Source of the DNA: Planctomycetota bacterium
GTDB lineage: Bacteria > Planctomycetota > Phycisphaerae > UBA1845 > UTPLA1
Direction: 5' to 3'
Length of the DNA stretch: 64,000 nt
Assembly (NCBI GenBank): GCA_015654675.1
Contig: JAATGM010000028.1
Span: forward strand, 16,872-80,871
Shown here: piece after piece, positions 51,883 to 61,472 of the stretch
How the letters are laid out: every line of letters begins with the position of its first letter
Numbering within the stretch: position 1 is the stretch's first letter
The notes under the pieces: generated by a model
Database searches by the model: none
Told to the model about the DNA's origin: nothing
Seen by the model: only the letters and a program-made list of their open reading frames with translations
Program-made: the position numbers and the translations under genes

Positions 51883-53409
51883 ATGACGCAGACGACCGCT
51901 CCTTCCACAACCTTGGACGACGGCCGGGCCGGGGCCACTGAGAAGACCTTTCTCGGCCACCCGATCGGGCTGTACGTGCTGTTCTTCACGGAGTTGTGGG
52001 AGCGATTCAATTTCTACGGCATGCGGGCCCTGCTGATCTTCTATATGACGAAGACGTTTCTGTTCAAGGACGGCTTCGCGTCGCTCTCGTATGGTGCATA
52101 TAACGGGCTCGTCTATGCCACGCCGTTGATCGGTGGAATGCTGGCCGATCGACTGCTTGGATATCGCCGCGCGATCATAATGGGCGGCATCCTGATGGCC
52201 CTGGGCATGTTCGGCCTGGCGCTGCCGGGATTCGGCGTCATTCCGCAGGGGCTGGTGTCGTTCTATGTAGCGCTGGGGCTGATCATCTGCGGCAACGGTT
52301 TCTTCAAGCCGAACATCTCAACGATGGTCGGCACGCTCTACAAGCAGGGCGATCCGCGGCGCGACGGCGCGTTTACGATTTTCTACATGGGCATCAACGT
52401 CGGCGCATTTCTAGGTCCGCTTCTGTGCGGATTCATCGGCGAGGCCAAGGGCTACCACTGGGCTTTCGGACTGGCCGGTTGCGGGATGGTGCTGGGGCTG
52501 ATTTGTTTTGTAGTGTTCAGACGCGTGATCGGCGACAAGGGCATGCCGCCGCGCGTCGAGGCGCTGCGCGAGCCGTCGGTCATCGGCATCCCGAAGGAAT
52601 GGACGCTCTATCTGGTCGTGCTGCTGGCAGTCCCGGTCGCGGCGTTCCTGGTTTCCAAGCCGGAGTTCGTTGAAAAGCTTGCCGCGCCCGCCATCGGCGG
52701 ACTCTTTTTGCTTTATGTCGTGTGGGAGGCGATGCGGAGCTCGCCGGTCGATCGCGGCGGCATCTTCGTCATTCTGATTCTCTCCCTGTTTTCGGTCATG
52801 TTCTGGGCCTGCTTCGAGCAGGCCGGCAGCTCGCTGAACCTTTTTGCCGATCGACACGTGAACCGAACGATCTTCGGCTGGCAAATTCCCGCAGAGGTAT
52901 TTCAGGCCGTGAATGCGGGCTTCATTGTGCTGCTGGCGCCGATCTTTGCCTGGCTGTGGGTGCGGCTCGGCAAGGCGGGGCTGGAGCCGTCGTCGCCCAT
53001 GAAATTCGTGCTGTCGCTGTTCCAGATGTCATTGGGTTTCATGGCGCTGGTCGTCGCCGCAAAGCAGGCGACGGGCGGCGTGAAAGCGAGTTTGCTCCTG
53101 CTCATCATTGCATACTTCTTCCACACCACCGGCGAGTTGTGCCTGTCACCCGTAGGGCTCTCGATGGTGACGAAGATGGCGCCTGTCCGGCTGGCCGGAC
53201 TGCTGATGGGATTGTGGTTCCTGTGCACGGCGTTTGCCCACATTGTGGCGGGAGCGCTGGCGAGCAAGACCGCCACCTGGGGATTCGAGCAGATGTTCCG
53301 CGTAATCGTCTATTCGTCCGCGACCGCGGGTGCTGTGCTGCTGATCCTGTCACCGATCGTGAAGAAGTGGGAGCGGGCCAAGCTGGCTCAGCACGCTGCG
53401 ACGAAGTGA
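51883..53409 (+). CDS. POT family proton-dependent peptide transporter
   Basis: The 508-residue protein has about 13 spans and the POT start ELWERFNFYGMRALL (residues 31-45, the ExxERFxYYG motif). GNGFFKPNISTMVG near 130 and FYMGINVGAF near 168 are the family signatures. It imports di- and tripeptides with protons. The frame is open to 51739, but the family start and AAAGGG near 51870 support 51883. It is divergent from the metallopeptidase gene. Confidence 0.95.
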   Translation: MTQTTAPSTTLDDGRAGATEKTFLGHPIGLYVLFFTELWERFNFYGMRALLIFYMTKTFLFKDGFASLSYGAYNGLVYATPLIGGMLADRLLGYRRAIIMGGILMALGMFGLALPGFGVIPQGLVSFYVALGLIICGNGFFKPNISTMVGTLYKQGDPRRDGAFTIFYMGINVGAFLGPLLCGFIGEAKGYHWAFGLAGCGMVLGLICFVVFRRVIGDKGMPPRVEALREPSVIGIPKEWTLYLVVLLAVPVAAFLVSKPEFVEKLAAPAIGGLFLLYVVWEAMRSSPVDRGGIFVILILSLFSVMFWACFEQAGSSLNLFADRHVNRTIFGWQIPAEVFQAVNAGFIVLLAPIFAWLWVRLGKAGLEPSSPMKFVLSLFQMSLGFMALVVAAKQATGGVKASLLLLIIAYFFHTTGELCLSPVGLSMVTKMAPVRLAGLLMGLWFLCTAFAHIVAGALASKTATWGFEQMFRVIVYSSATAGAVLLILSPIVKKWERAKLAQHAATK

Positions 53410-53416
53410 CGGCGGC

Positions 53417-54934
53417 TCAGGCGTTCATGTCGTTCCAGCGGCGAGCCATTCGGCCGAAGATCGCGAGAGCGATCGCCGCAAAAACGCCGATGCCCGCGAG
53501 CGGAAGCCATACGTAGTATTGCGGGTGGTAGGTTTCCCAGAGCAGGCGCGTCACGTCGTGCCCACTCTTGCCGAGGACGGATTGCAATTTCGCGAATGCG
53601 TCCGAGCGCGTCACGCCGGTGGCCTGTTCGAGCGACGCGACACTGCCGTCCCAGTTTCGTCCCGCGCCCCAGGGCGTGTGCTGAAGAAGATACTTGAGCG
53701 AGAGATTCGCCTTCTCGCCCCAGCGGCCATAGAGAAAGCTCGTCAGCGGCCCGCCAAGTGCCTGGCCGAGTCCCATCGGAATATTGGCGTAGCCCAGGTA
53801 AAGCCCCTTCCGGTCGGCCGGGGCAATCAACCCGAGATACTCGCTCGTCTTCGGACCCGTCAGCATCTCGCCGACGGAGAATAAGGCGATGCCCGCCAGC
53901 AGGGCCCACCCGTTCATCGTCATACCGGCCAGCACGAGGCCGGCGGTGACGCCGATCATGCCCAGCAGCAGGGCCGAGAGAGATCGCATTCGCCGCACGA
54001 TCCATGAGATCGGCACGACGAGCAGAATGATGAGAAACGCGTTCGTCGACAGCAGAATCTGTTGCTTCACGCGCAAAACGCCATCGGCGCCGGTTTCGAC
54101 CCAACTGCGGAAGGGCAAATAGCGGGCGACGCCCGAGCTGCCGGTCCAGTCTTCGATGAAGTTGGGCTGCAGGTCCCACAGCTGGAACATCATGAGCCAG
54201 AAGCACGACATGATGAGTAGCCAGGTCAGAAGGCGCGGCTCGAAGACGTTGACGAGGGTACGCCATAGCACGATGTGCGGACCCTCCATCGTCGAAGCGC
54301 CGCTCGGAATGCTCGGAAAGCGAATCAGTGAAACGAGATTGACGACCGTGCATGCGGCACAACCCAGGAAGAGCATGCGATACTGACCGGCCGTGCGCGA
54401 AATCTCGTCGCCGAGCAGCAGCGGCGAGACCATGTGGCCGATGAACGAACCGATGTTCACGATGAAGTAGAAGATTCCCCAGCCGAGTGACGAGGTCGCC
54501 TTGGTGAGCGTGTGGGCCATCGTCCCCTGCAGGGCGGGTTTGAAGAAGGCGGTGCCGGTGGCGAGCACGAGCACGCCGGCAAAGAACCCGAGCCGCGAAT
54601 GAAGCATCGCCATGAGCACATAGCCGGCCGTGTTAATGAAGAGCGCGATGGCGAGCGAGCGTTTGTAGCCGTAGCGATCGGCCAGTCCGCCCGTGAAGAT
54701 GGGCAACACGGAAGCAACGATCGCCCACCAGAAAATAATTGTGCCGCGATCGGACTGCGGCAGTCGCAGGCCGCCCGGGTCGGTGGCCTGGGCGATATAG
54801 ATGGTGGAGATGGGGCGAAGGGTGTAGTACGCCAGCCGTTCGAGCATCTCGACCCAGGCGCACATCCAGTAGCGCGGGTCGAAGCGGGCGCGGGTCGGCG
54901 GTTCGGCGTAGGCGGGCGTTGAGAGTTGAGTCAC
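53417..54934 (-). CDS. MFS transporter of the POT type
   Basis: The 505-residue protein has about 12 spans, EMLERLAYYTL near residue 29 (a relaxed ExxERFxYY motif), GTAFFKPALQGTMA near 126 and FYFIVNIGSFIGH near 152. The relaxed motifs suggest a divergent peptide carrier. A loop of about 60 residues (the ATGVTRSDAFAKL region) lies before the last span. It is the middle gene of a minus-strand run with the OPT gene 33 bases upstream. Confidence 0.9.
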   Translation of the reverse strand: MTQLSTPAYAEPPTRARFDPRYWMCAWVEMLERLAYYTLRPISTIYIAQATDPGGLRLPQSDRGTIIFWWAIVASVLPIFTGGLADRYGYKRSLAIALFINTAGYVLMAMLHSRLGFFAGVLVLATGTAFFKPALQGTMAHTLTKATSSLGWGIFYFIVNIGSFIGHMVSPLLLGDEISRTAGQYRMLFLGCAACTVVNLVSLIRFPSIPSGASTMEGPHIVLWRTLVNVFEPRLLTWLLIMSCFWLMMFQLWDLQPNFIEDWTGSSGVARYLPFRSWVETGADGVLRVKQQILLSTNAFLIILLVVPISWIVRRMRSLSALLLGMIGVTAGLVLAGMTMNGWALLAGIALFSVGEMLTGPKTSEYLGLIAPADRKGLYLGYANIPMGLGQALGGPLTSFLYGRWGEKANLSLKYLLQHTPWGAGRNWDGSVASLEQATGVTRSDAFAKLQSVLGKSGHDVTRLLWETYHPQYYVWLPLAGIGVFAAIALAIFGRMARRWNDMNA

Positions 54935-54967
54935 GTGCGAGGTTCCACGCCGCTTGGGCGAGGGTGA

Positions 54968-57142
54968 TTAGTGGCCGCCTGAGACGGATGTCGTCTTCTG
55001 GCTCGGCTTCGCATTTCTGCAATCGAGGTATACGAAGAGACACAGGAGAACAAAGGCGATCAGTCCGAGCCAATTCTGCGCACGAAGGGCTGAGTCGCCG
55101 GAGCCGAGCACGCGGCGACCGAAATCGAGCGCCGGCATGACGCGATTTCCGAAGGCCTTCTCATCCAAAATACTCAGACCATTCAGCAGAACGTCGATGA
55201 TGGCCGCCCCGGCGATCAATCCGGATGCGACGAGAATGCCCTTGTCGGATCTGGCCTTGTTCAGCTTGTCGTCCTTAGAGCCCGTGGAGACTTTTTCGGC
55301 GACGATGGCCCCAAGCAAGATGGGTGTGTTAATGCCCATGGGCAAGTACATACCGAGCATGAATGCCAGTGGAGAGATGCCGAGGAAGCTGACAATGAGC
55401 GTCAACACGGCGCCGATGCCGTAGAGCATCCATGGCACTTGCCCACTTGTGCCGACGAAGCTCTCCAATGCGCTCTTGATCATGTTGGCTTGCGGGGCCG
55501 ACAGCGGCTCCGGGGTCAGCTCGCTTTTCACGAAGCCGGGCTTGGCGGCGAGAATCATGATCGTCCCAGTGACCAGCGCGGAGGCGAGCAGCGATGACGC
55601 GATAGCGCTCCACTGAATGCGTCGGGGCGTCGCACCGATCCAGTAGCCGATCTTGAATTCCGTTACGAGCGTTCCGGCCATGGAGAGGCAGGTGCAAACC
55701 ACGCTCCCGACCAGCAGCACGGCCAGCATTCCCTGATTCCCTTTGGGCAGGCCAGCGGCAAGCAGGGCAACGGCCGTAATGATCACGGTCGTGACCGTCA
55801 TGCCCGAAAGTGGCGTGGTTGAAATCATCGCGATGGCCCATGCCGAAACCGTCGTGAACAGGAATCCGAGCACCAGCGCCAGAACCGTTGCAATCAGGGC
55901 GAGGCGGCCGCCGCCCTCGATGCCCGCGAGCACCACGAATCGGAAATAGACGAAGAGTGCGGCAGTGGTGGCCAGTCCGAGCATGGCGAGCGCTGGATAT
56001 CCAATATCCTGCTCCGTGCGCTCGTTCGATTGAACCTGGTTGCCGCGTCGAAGCAATCCGCCCAGTGCTTCGGATAAGGCGGTAACGATGACCTTGCTCA
56101 TTTTGATGATCGAGAGAATACCGGCCGCGAATATTCCGCCGATACCGATGACGCGCGGGACGAACTTCCAGATTTCGGCGGCACTGGTTCCGGGGATGGC
56201 GGCATTGAGTGACTTGAGTTGAGGGAGGTCGAGCTGGCTCAGCAGTGGCACGAACACGAGGTTCGAAAGGAATGAGCCACAACAGATGATGGTTGCGTAC
56301 TTCAGGCCGATGATGAATCCGAGTCCGAGATACGCGGCGCTCGTTTCAAGCGAGAACACGGCCTTGATCTTGTGTGTGAGATTGGTCAGCTTCGGAATGA
56401 GATCGATTTCGCGAGCGTTCGCCCCGACTCCGATTTCCGCGATTCCGGTGGAGAACTCCTTGCTGAAGAGCTTTCCGGCCACGCTGAGAAAGTTGTAAGC
56501 CATCGCGACAAAGAATGACTTGATCAATATGCCCGCCTGGCCGCTGCTCTCCGCTGCGCCGGTTGCGAGGATTTCGTTGGTGGCGGTTGCCTCGGGGAAT
56601 GGCAGCTTCCCATGCATGGTCCGCACGAAGTAGCCGCGGAACGGAACAAGAAAGACAACACCCAGCACCGCGCCGAGAAACGGCACCAGCATGATCTGAA
56701 AGAAGAGTTGCGTGTCGGACATCTGGAGGTTTTTGTTCAGGCCGAGGATGTAGATGGCGGGCATGGTGAACACAGTTCCACCCGCCACGATGCCGGAAGT
56801 GGTACTGATCGCGAGAATATTCACGTTTTCGAGCAGACTGCTGCGCCGCCGGCCCAACTTCAGCAGAAATCCGGACAATCCAATCGCAAGGATCGAAATG
56901 GGAATGGCGGTTTCGATTCCCTGGCCGACCTTGAGCGCCAGATAGGTCGCGGCCACCGCGAAAACGATGTTCATGACGATGCCGAACAGGATCGAGCGAA
57001 GCGTGACCTCGGGAACGACCGCGGCGGCCGGGACCATCGGTTCGTACGTCTCGCCCGGCTTCAGTTCGCGATAGGCGTTTTCGGGAAGTTCAACTTTGAC
57101 CTGCGTGCCGCGAGAGTAATTGAGGTTGGTCGCCTGAGACAT
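54968..57142 (-). CDS. OPT family oligopeptide transporter
   Basis: The 724-residue protein has about 16 spans. KLPFPEATATNEIL near residue 155 and GGTVFTMPAIYILGL near 110 are typical of prokaryotic OPT/YSL-like carriers. It imports oligopeptides or metal-chelates with protons. The ATG at 57142 with GAGGA before it is preferred over an upstream start at 57202. It belongs to the peptide-use run. Confidence 0.93.
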   Translation of the reverse strand: MSQATNLNYSRGTQVKVELPENAYRELKPGETYEPMVPAAAVVPEVTLRSILFGIVMNIVFAVAATYLALKVGQGIETAIPISILAIGLSGFLLKLGRRRSSLLENVNILAISTTSGIVAGGTVFTMPAIYILGLNKNLQMSDTQLFFQIMLVPFLGAVLGVVFLVPFRGYFVRTMHGKLPFPEATATNEILATGAAESSGQAGILIKSFFVAMAYNFLSVAGKLFSKEFSTGIAEIGVGANAREIDLIPKLTNLTHKIKAVFSLETSAAYLGLGFIIGLKYATIICCGSFLSNLVFVPLLSQLDLPQLKSLNAAIPGTSAAEIWKFVPRVIGIGGIFAAGILSIIKMSKVIVTALSEALGGLLRRGNQVQSNERTEQDIGYPALAMLGLATTAALFVYFRFVVLAGIEGGGRLALIATVLALVLGFLFTTVSAWAIAMISTTPLSGMTVTTVIITAVALLAAGLPKGNQGMLAVLLVGSVVCTCLSMAGTLVTEFKIGYWIGATPRRIQWSAIASSLLASALVTGTIMILAAKPGFVKSELTPEPLSAPQANMIKSALESFVGTSGQVPWMLYGIGAVLTLIVSFLGISPLAFMLGMYLPMGINTPILLGAIVAEKVSTGSKDDKLNKARSDKGILVASGLIAGAAIIDVLLNGLSILDEKAFGNRVMPALDFGRRVLGSGDSALRAQNWLGLIAFVLLCLFVYLDCRNAKPSQKTTSVSGGH

Positions 57143-57268
57143 GAGGATCCTCGAGGACTTGATTCTGGTTACGGAGCTTGAAGGCGCCGCGCCAGGGGCC
57201 ACTCAATCCGTAGCGGGCTAGAGTACCCGCCTGCCACGGGCTCGGACAGGGCGCGGACGGCCTGTCGT

Positions 57269-58708
57269 TCAGTCCGCCTTCGTTTTGAAATCGCGGCCCA
57301 GCCAGTTTCTCGCGGCCACCAGCATCACGGTCGAGGCCATGGTAATGCAGGCGTAGATGAACCACATCGTCCGTGTGTCCTGCGGGCCAGTCGCGGGGCA
57401 ATAGTGTTGCAGAAACCGGCCCGAGTAGATCGGGACGATCATCTTCGTCAGAAACCACGGGAACTGAGCCACGCCCATGTAGGCACCCGTGCGCCCGGGC
57501 GGGGCGATCTCGGCGGCATACTGGAGGAATCGCGGCTGCCACATGGCTTCGCCCAGCGTGGAGATGACTAGAAAAGCGATGAGGTTGAACGGCGTCGGGC
57601 CGAGGGCGAGCAGAAACGTCGGGATGCCCATTACGAACGTGCCGGCGATCATCATGTTGTAGACGTTTCGCTTTTGCGTGAGGGCCGTGACGATCGGGAC
57701 CAGCACGAAGATGAGAAGCGGATTGAAGTTCACGGCCTTCTCGAAGTTGTGACTGATCCAGGGCCAACTGTCGCGATAGCCACGTTCGACATATTGTGGA
57801 ATCGTGAGCCACTGGTGGGCGAAAAGCGTCTGCACCGGGATTAGTGCGAAGATGAAGAAAGCAAACTTGGCGTTCGCGAGCGGATGATTCACGATCCAGT
57901 TGATGAGCCGACGCAATAGACTAACGAGACGGCTCCAAAGCGACCGCGGCCTGGATTCGTCCACTGTCGGCACTTTTGAGGCGGCCGAAACCGGGGCCTT
58001 ATTAGTAGCCCCTTTCTCCATCGCTCGGTCGGCCTCTGCCTGTTTGATGGCGGTTTCGACCGTACGGCGGCTGAGTAGGGCGATCGTTGTTAGCAGGGCG
58101 ACGACAGTGAAGCCAGAGCACATCCAGAACGCGCCGGCGATTCCGAAACGCTCACGGACGGGCGTGAAGAAGGTGGGCAACCAGCCACCCAAATTCATTA
58201 ACGCATAAAGCATGGCGTAGGCCATCGCAGCAGTCTTCTCAGTGGTGAACTGGCGCACCGCTGCATAGGTGGCGGGTTGGTATAGGCCGTAGCCGGCTAC
58301 GATCAGTAAAATCCCGATGAACGCGACACCGTTCGCGGCACTGATCACTTTGCCCGCATGAAGACCGAGACTCGGAACGGCCGAAAGAACGACGCGCCCG
58401 ACAAGCATGATTGCCAATGCGGCGATGAGCGCCGGGCGGACACCAACTTTGTCGCAGACGCCACCCAGAAAAAACATCGAAACGGTGATTCCACTGGTGA
58501 GGGAACCGACCATCACGCTAGCCCAGACGTCGTCCAGGCGGATGTATTCGTTGAAATACATGGCCAGGTAGCTGACCATTCCGAAGTAGACCATTCCCTC
58601 GACCAGATAGGGCAAATTCACGCCCCAGAGGGCGCGCGGTGCCCGTACGACATCGATGAATGGCTGGACGATTTCGCGGAGCGGGGATTTGGTCGGCGTG
58701 GTTTGCAT
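57269..58708 (-). CDS. MFS transporter, divergent POT-like
   Basis: The 479-residue protein has about 12 spans split by a charged linker of about 40 residues near residues 230-270. GLYQPATYAAVRQF near 145 and YALMNLGGWLPTFF near 168 recall POT signatures without the ERF motif. Its start is 31 bases after the pepT stop, so the pair is likely co-transcribed. Confidence 0.9.
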   Translation of the reverse strand: MQTTPTKSPLREIVQPFIDVVRAPRALWGVNLPYLVEGMVYFGMVSYLAMYFNEYIRLDDVWASVMVGSLTSGITVSMFFLGGVCDKVGVRPALIAALAIMLVGRVVLSAVPSLGLHAGKVISAANGVAFIGILLIVAGYGLYQPATYAAVRQFTTEKTAAMAYAMLYALMNLGGWLPTFFTPVRERFGIAGAFWMCSGFTVVALLTTIALLSRRTVETAIKQAEADRAMEKGATNKAPVSAASKVPTVDESRPRSLWSRLVSLLRRLINWIVNHPLANAKFAFFIFALIPVQTLFAHQWLTIPQYVERGYRDSWPWISHNFEKAVNFNPLLIFVLVPIVTALTQKRNVYNMMIAGTFVMGIPTFLLALGPTPFNLIAFLVISTLGEAMWQPRFLQYAAEIAPPGRTGAYMGVAQFPWFLTKMIVPIYSGRFLQHYCPATGPQDTRTMWFIYACITMASTVMLVAARNWLGRDFKTKAD

Positions 58709-58739
58709 TTGGTCGGCGTCGGGGCGAGTGGGACGGGCT

Positions 58740-59969
58740 CTATTTTTCCTTGCCCCACAACTGCGCAAGCTCAACGAGGACCTTCACCGCCGACTCCATC
58801 TGCTCAAGGCAGGCGAACTCAAGCGGGGAGTGGAAATTGTGCATGCCGACCGAGAGATTCGGCGTCGGCAATCCTTTCTCAGAGAGCTTCGACCCGTCGG
58901 TGCCGCCGCGGATTGACTGGTACTTCGGCGTGATCCCGACGTTCTTAATGGCCTGCTCAGCCAGCTTCTCGGCGCGGGGTTCCTTCGCCAGATATTCCTT
59001 CATATTGCGATACTGCTCGGTCACGTCGACTTTGATGACGGCAGCCGGGTGCTCGGCCATGAGCGTCTTCGCGATGCCACGCAGCACGTCGGCCTGTTCT
59101 TCCAGCTCCGCCGTGACGAAAGTCCGCAGCAAGACCTTCAGCCGGACTTCGGGCACGCCGCCATCGATCACGTAAGGGTGCAAGAATCCGTTGCGGCCCT
59201 CGGTCGTCTCCGGGGCGAGGCGGTGCCACGGCATGCGCTCGAGGAACTGCCCGGCGAGGCGGATCGCGTTGGTCATTCGGTCCTTGGCGAATCCGGGGTG
59301 AATGTTCTTGCCAGTGATGGTGACGGTGGCGAGGTTGGCCGACCAGGTTTCGTTTTCAATGTTGCCTTCATCTTCGCCGTCACAGGTATATGCGGCGGTC
59401 GCGCCGATCTTCTTCAGGTCGAGGTGGTCTGTGCCATGGCCGATCTCTTCGTCGCACGTGTATAGCACGCGGATGGGACCACGTTTGATCTCCGGATGAA
59501 CCATCAGGTGGGCGGCGGCCGTCATGATCACGGCCACGCCGGCCTTGTCATCGGCGCCGAGCAGCGTCGTGCCGTCGGTGGTGATGAGCGTCTTGCCCTT
59601 CATGGTGAGCAGGGCCGAGCATTCGGAGACCTTGATAATTTTTGTCTTGTCGCCCGCGAGCTGGATGTCTTTGCCGTCGTAGTTGCGAATGACGTTGGGC
59701 TTGACGTTCTTGGCGGTGTACTCGGGCGACGTATCGACATGCGAGCACCAGCACGTCGTCGGCGCGCCGGCCACGTTCCCCGGCACCGTGCCCATGACGA
59801 TGCCATGCTCATCCATGCTGACGTTTTCGAGCTTGTTGGCCTTCAGCTCGTCGGCGAGCATCCGCCCCATGTCGAGCTGGCCGGGCGAGCTGGGATAGGT
59901 CTTGGCATCTTCGACGGCGGTGGATTCGACTTTGACGTAGCGACAAAACCGATCGAGCAGCGTATCCAC
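58740..59969 (-). CDS. pepT: Peptidase T, tripeptide aminopeptidase
   Basis: The 409-residue protein is of usual length with all metal sites: SHVDTSPE (H77, D79), GADDKAG (D141), TCDEEIG (E175-E176) and HNFHSPLE near 379. It removes the N-terminal residue of tripeptides in the cytosol. A GTG start has GGAGG before it. It heads the minus-strand run of carriers and would digest what they import. Confidence 0.96.
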   Translation of the reverse strand: MDTLLDRFCRYVKVESTAVEDAKTYPSSPGQLDMGRMLADELKANKLENVSMDEHGIVMGTVPGNVAGAPTTCWCSHVDTSPEYTAKNVKPNVIRNYDGKDIQLAGDKTKIIKVSECSALLTMKGKTLITTDGTTLLGADDKAGVAVIMTAAAHLMVHPEIKRGPIRVLYTCDEEIGHGTDHLDLKKIGATAAYTCDGEDEGNIENETWSANLATVTITGKNIHPGFAKDRMTNAIRLAGQFLERMPWHRLAPETTEGRNGFLHPYVIDGGVPEVRLKVLLRTFVTAELEEQADVLRGIAKTLMAEHPAAVIKVDVTEQYRNMKEYLAKEPRAEKLAEQAIKNVGITPKYQSIRGGTDGSKLSEKGLPTPNLSVGMHNFHSPLEFACLEQMESAVKVLVELAQLWGKEK

Positions 59970-60022
59970 GACTGGCCCTCCGCGCTGTTAAAGATGCCGC
60001 GACGGCTCTTGCGGCAGCCCGT

Positions 60023-60051
60023 TTTGTACGGCCTTGGCGCTGGGCCTGCAA
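60023..60051 (-). promoter_or_regulatory. Promoter of the pepT operon
   Basis: TTGCAG, 17 bases, TACAAA on the minus strand, 53 bases before the pepT start. Predicted by eye. Confidence 0.4.
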
Positions 60052-60188
60052 CACATGCGCGACAGAACGACGCCCCATAACCATCACCGCGCGAAGATCG
60101 CTAAACCGCAGCCCGCGATGGACCGCTAAGCTCAGGTAGGGCAGCGGCGTCCCTCGCAGGGCGTGGCCGGGCTGCCGGAGGCGAACGC

Positions 60189-60374
60189 ATGAAGTCGATC
60201 AAACGAATTGCAACGCTGGCGGGCCTGGTCGTGCTCGGGGTGACGCCATGGGCGCATGCCCAATTGGCGGAGCCGACGCTACCGGCGGCCTGCTATCCGC
60301 TCACTGCGTTCGCAAAGCCGACCATCTTCAACGTGCTCTGGAACATTCCAGTATTCCGATTCCCGTATCAGTGA
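60189..60374 (+). CDS. Tiny secreted protein
   Basis: The 61-residue product has a signal peptide (residues 1-24, ending AHA) and a mature part of about 37 residues with one Cys, ending FNVLWNIPVFRFPYQ. GGAGG lies 8 bases before the ATG. It is divergent from pepT and overlaps the end of the convergent acyltransferase-like gene by 7 bases. It resembles the trio at 48.7-49.4 kb in size only. Confidence 0.7.
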   Translation: MKSIKRIATLAGLVVLGVTPWAHAQLAEPTLPAACYPLTAFAKPTIFNVLWNIPVFRFPYQ

Positions 60375-61351
60375 TCGACCCCGCGGCGATCGGCCGCGGA
60401 CGGCGCGTCGGCCGGGATCGACCATAGATACTGCTCGGGCCAGCGGCGGATTTCTGCGTCGAGTTGGCGCAACACGTCGGCCATGACGGCGTTCGAGTCG
60501 TCGCCTGAGACCGGCCGACCAAACCACGTTTCAAATTCGAAGAGCTCCGGCTTTCGCCGGCACAGAACCGGGATAACGGGGATATTGAACCACGCGGCCA
60601 ATCGGCCCGGCGTGGGCTGAAAGACCGCGCGCTCGCCGAGAAACGCGGCAGGAACGCCCGCGCCGCGTCGACGGCGATGTTCGACGACCAGCATGACCGC
60701 GCCCGGCTTTTGCAAAATGTCCGGCAAACGCTCGACCGCGCGATCGATCGGAATCGTGTGAACCTGTGGCAGGCGATATAGCTCCGCCTGCCACGAGCGC
60801 GCGGCGGGGTCTTCGAGCAAATCCACCACGACGTGAACGGGCTTGAAGAGCTGTCCGGCCACGAATGCGGCTACAGCGGGATTTCCAAAATAGGCCGTCG
60901 CGAGAATGCAGCGCGGATGGGCGGCCGGGAGTGCGCGCGGATCAATGGCACTCCGCAGCGAAACGCACTCGTTCCAGGTGCTGGATCGAAGTCGCCGCGA
61001 GAGGAACAATGCTTCGACCCAGAATCGCGCGACATGCTCGTACATCGTTCGAATGATTGCGGCGCGGGCTGGTGCAGGGAGCGAATCGCCGAACGCTAGC
61101 GCAAGTCGCTGCTCGGCTAACTGGCGACCCGCCGTATTCAGATCGAAGTAGCCACGGGCGAGCGCGCCCGCGAGCGCGGTGCTTCGCGAAATGCCCGCCG
61201 CGCGGAGTGCCGTGGCGACGACCCGGCGGAGATAGGCAAACCGCCACGTTTCGAGTCGCGACGCCTGTGCGGCACCGCGGCTCGCAGTTGGATCATTTCC
61301 GGGAAATTGACCTGCCAAGCGCCTTGAGTCCATCGCGATCGCCGATTCCAC
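60368..61351 (-). CDS. Lipid A acyltransferase (LpxL/HtrB) homologue lacking the catalytic pair
   Basis: The 327-residue protein aligns with the LpxL family. VEALFLSRR near residue 112, the later RRRGAGVPAAFLGERAVFQPTPG near 230 and FNIPVIPVLCRR near 262 are family marks. The catalytic HX4E(D) motif (usual HFGNWE) reads YFGNPA at 154-159, so both the His and the acidic residue are replaced. It may be inactive or use another mechanism. GTG at 61351 and ATG at 61333 are both possible starts. Confidence 0.83.
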   Translation of the reverse strand: MESAIAMDSRRLAGQFPGNDPTASRGAAQASRLETWRFAYLRRVVATALRAAGISRSTALAGALARGYFDLNTAGRQLAEQRLALAFGDSLPAPARAAIIRTMYEHVARFWVEALFLSRRLRSSTWNECVSLRSAIDPRALPAAHPRCILATAYFGNPAVAAFVAGQLFKPVHVVVDLLEDPAARSWQAELYRLPQVHTIPIDRAVERLPDILQKPGAVMLVVEHRRRRGAGVPAAFLGERAVFQPTPGRLAAWFNIPVIPVLCRRKPELFEFETWFGRPVSGDDSNAVMADVLRQLDAEIRRWPEQYLWSIPADAPSAADRRGVDH

Positions 61352-61419
61352 TTATCTGCATCGTCATCATAACATGAGCGATGACAATAAATTATGGTCG
61401 AATGTGGAGTGCTTCCCTG

Positions 61420-61434
61420 GTTCTGCGTGAGAAC
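61420..61434. promoter_or_regulatory. Inverted repeat GTTCT-N5-AGAAC
   Basis: Perfect 5-base half-sites directly before the heptad repeats and before the RHH gene. Confidence 0.4.
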
Positions 61435-61460
61435 GTAATATGTAATACGTAATTAGTAAC
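61433..61460 (+). promoter_or_regulatory. Four tandem heptads, candidate RHH operator
   Basis: ACGTAAT, ATGTAAT, ACGTAAT, TAGTAAC follow each other without gaps, ending 12 bases before the RHH start and covering the likely promoter. Tandem short repeats are the usual target of ribbon-helix-helix dimers. Confidence 0.6.
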
Positions 61461-61472
61461 AGAGGAGTTGTC

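Noticed and set aside
53417..58708. The three MFS genes as an antibiotic-efflux cluster
   Set aside because: POT motifs, the OPT carrier and PepT next door make peptide uptake far more likely.
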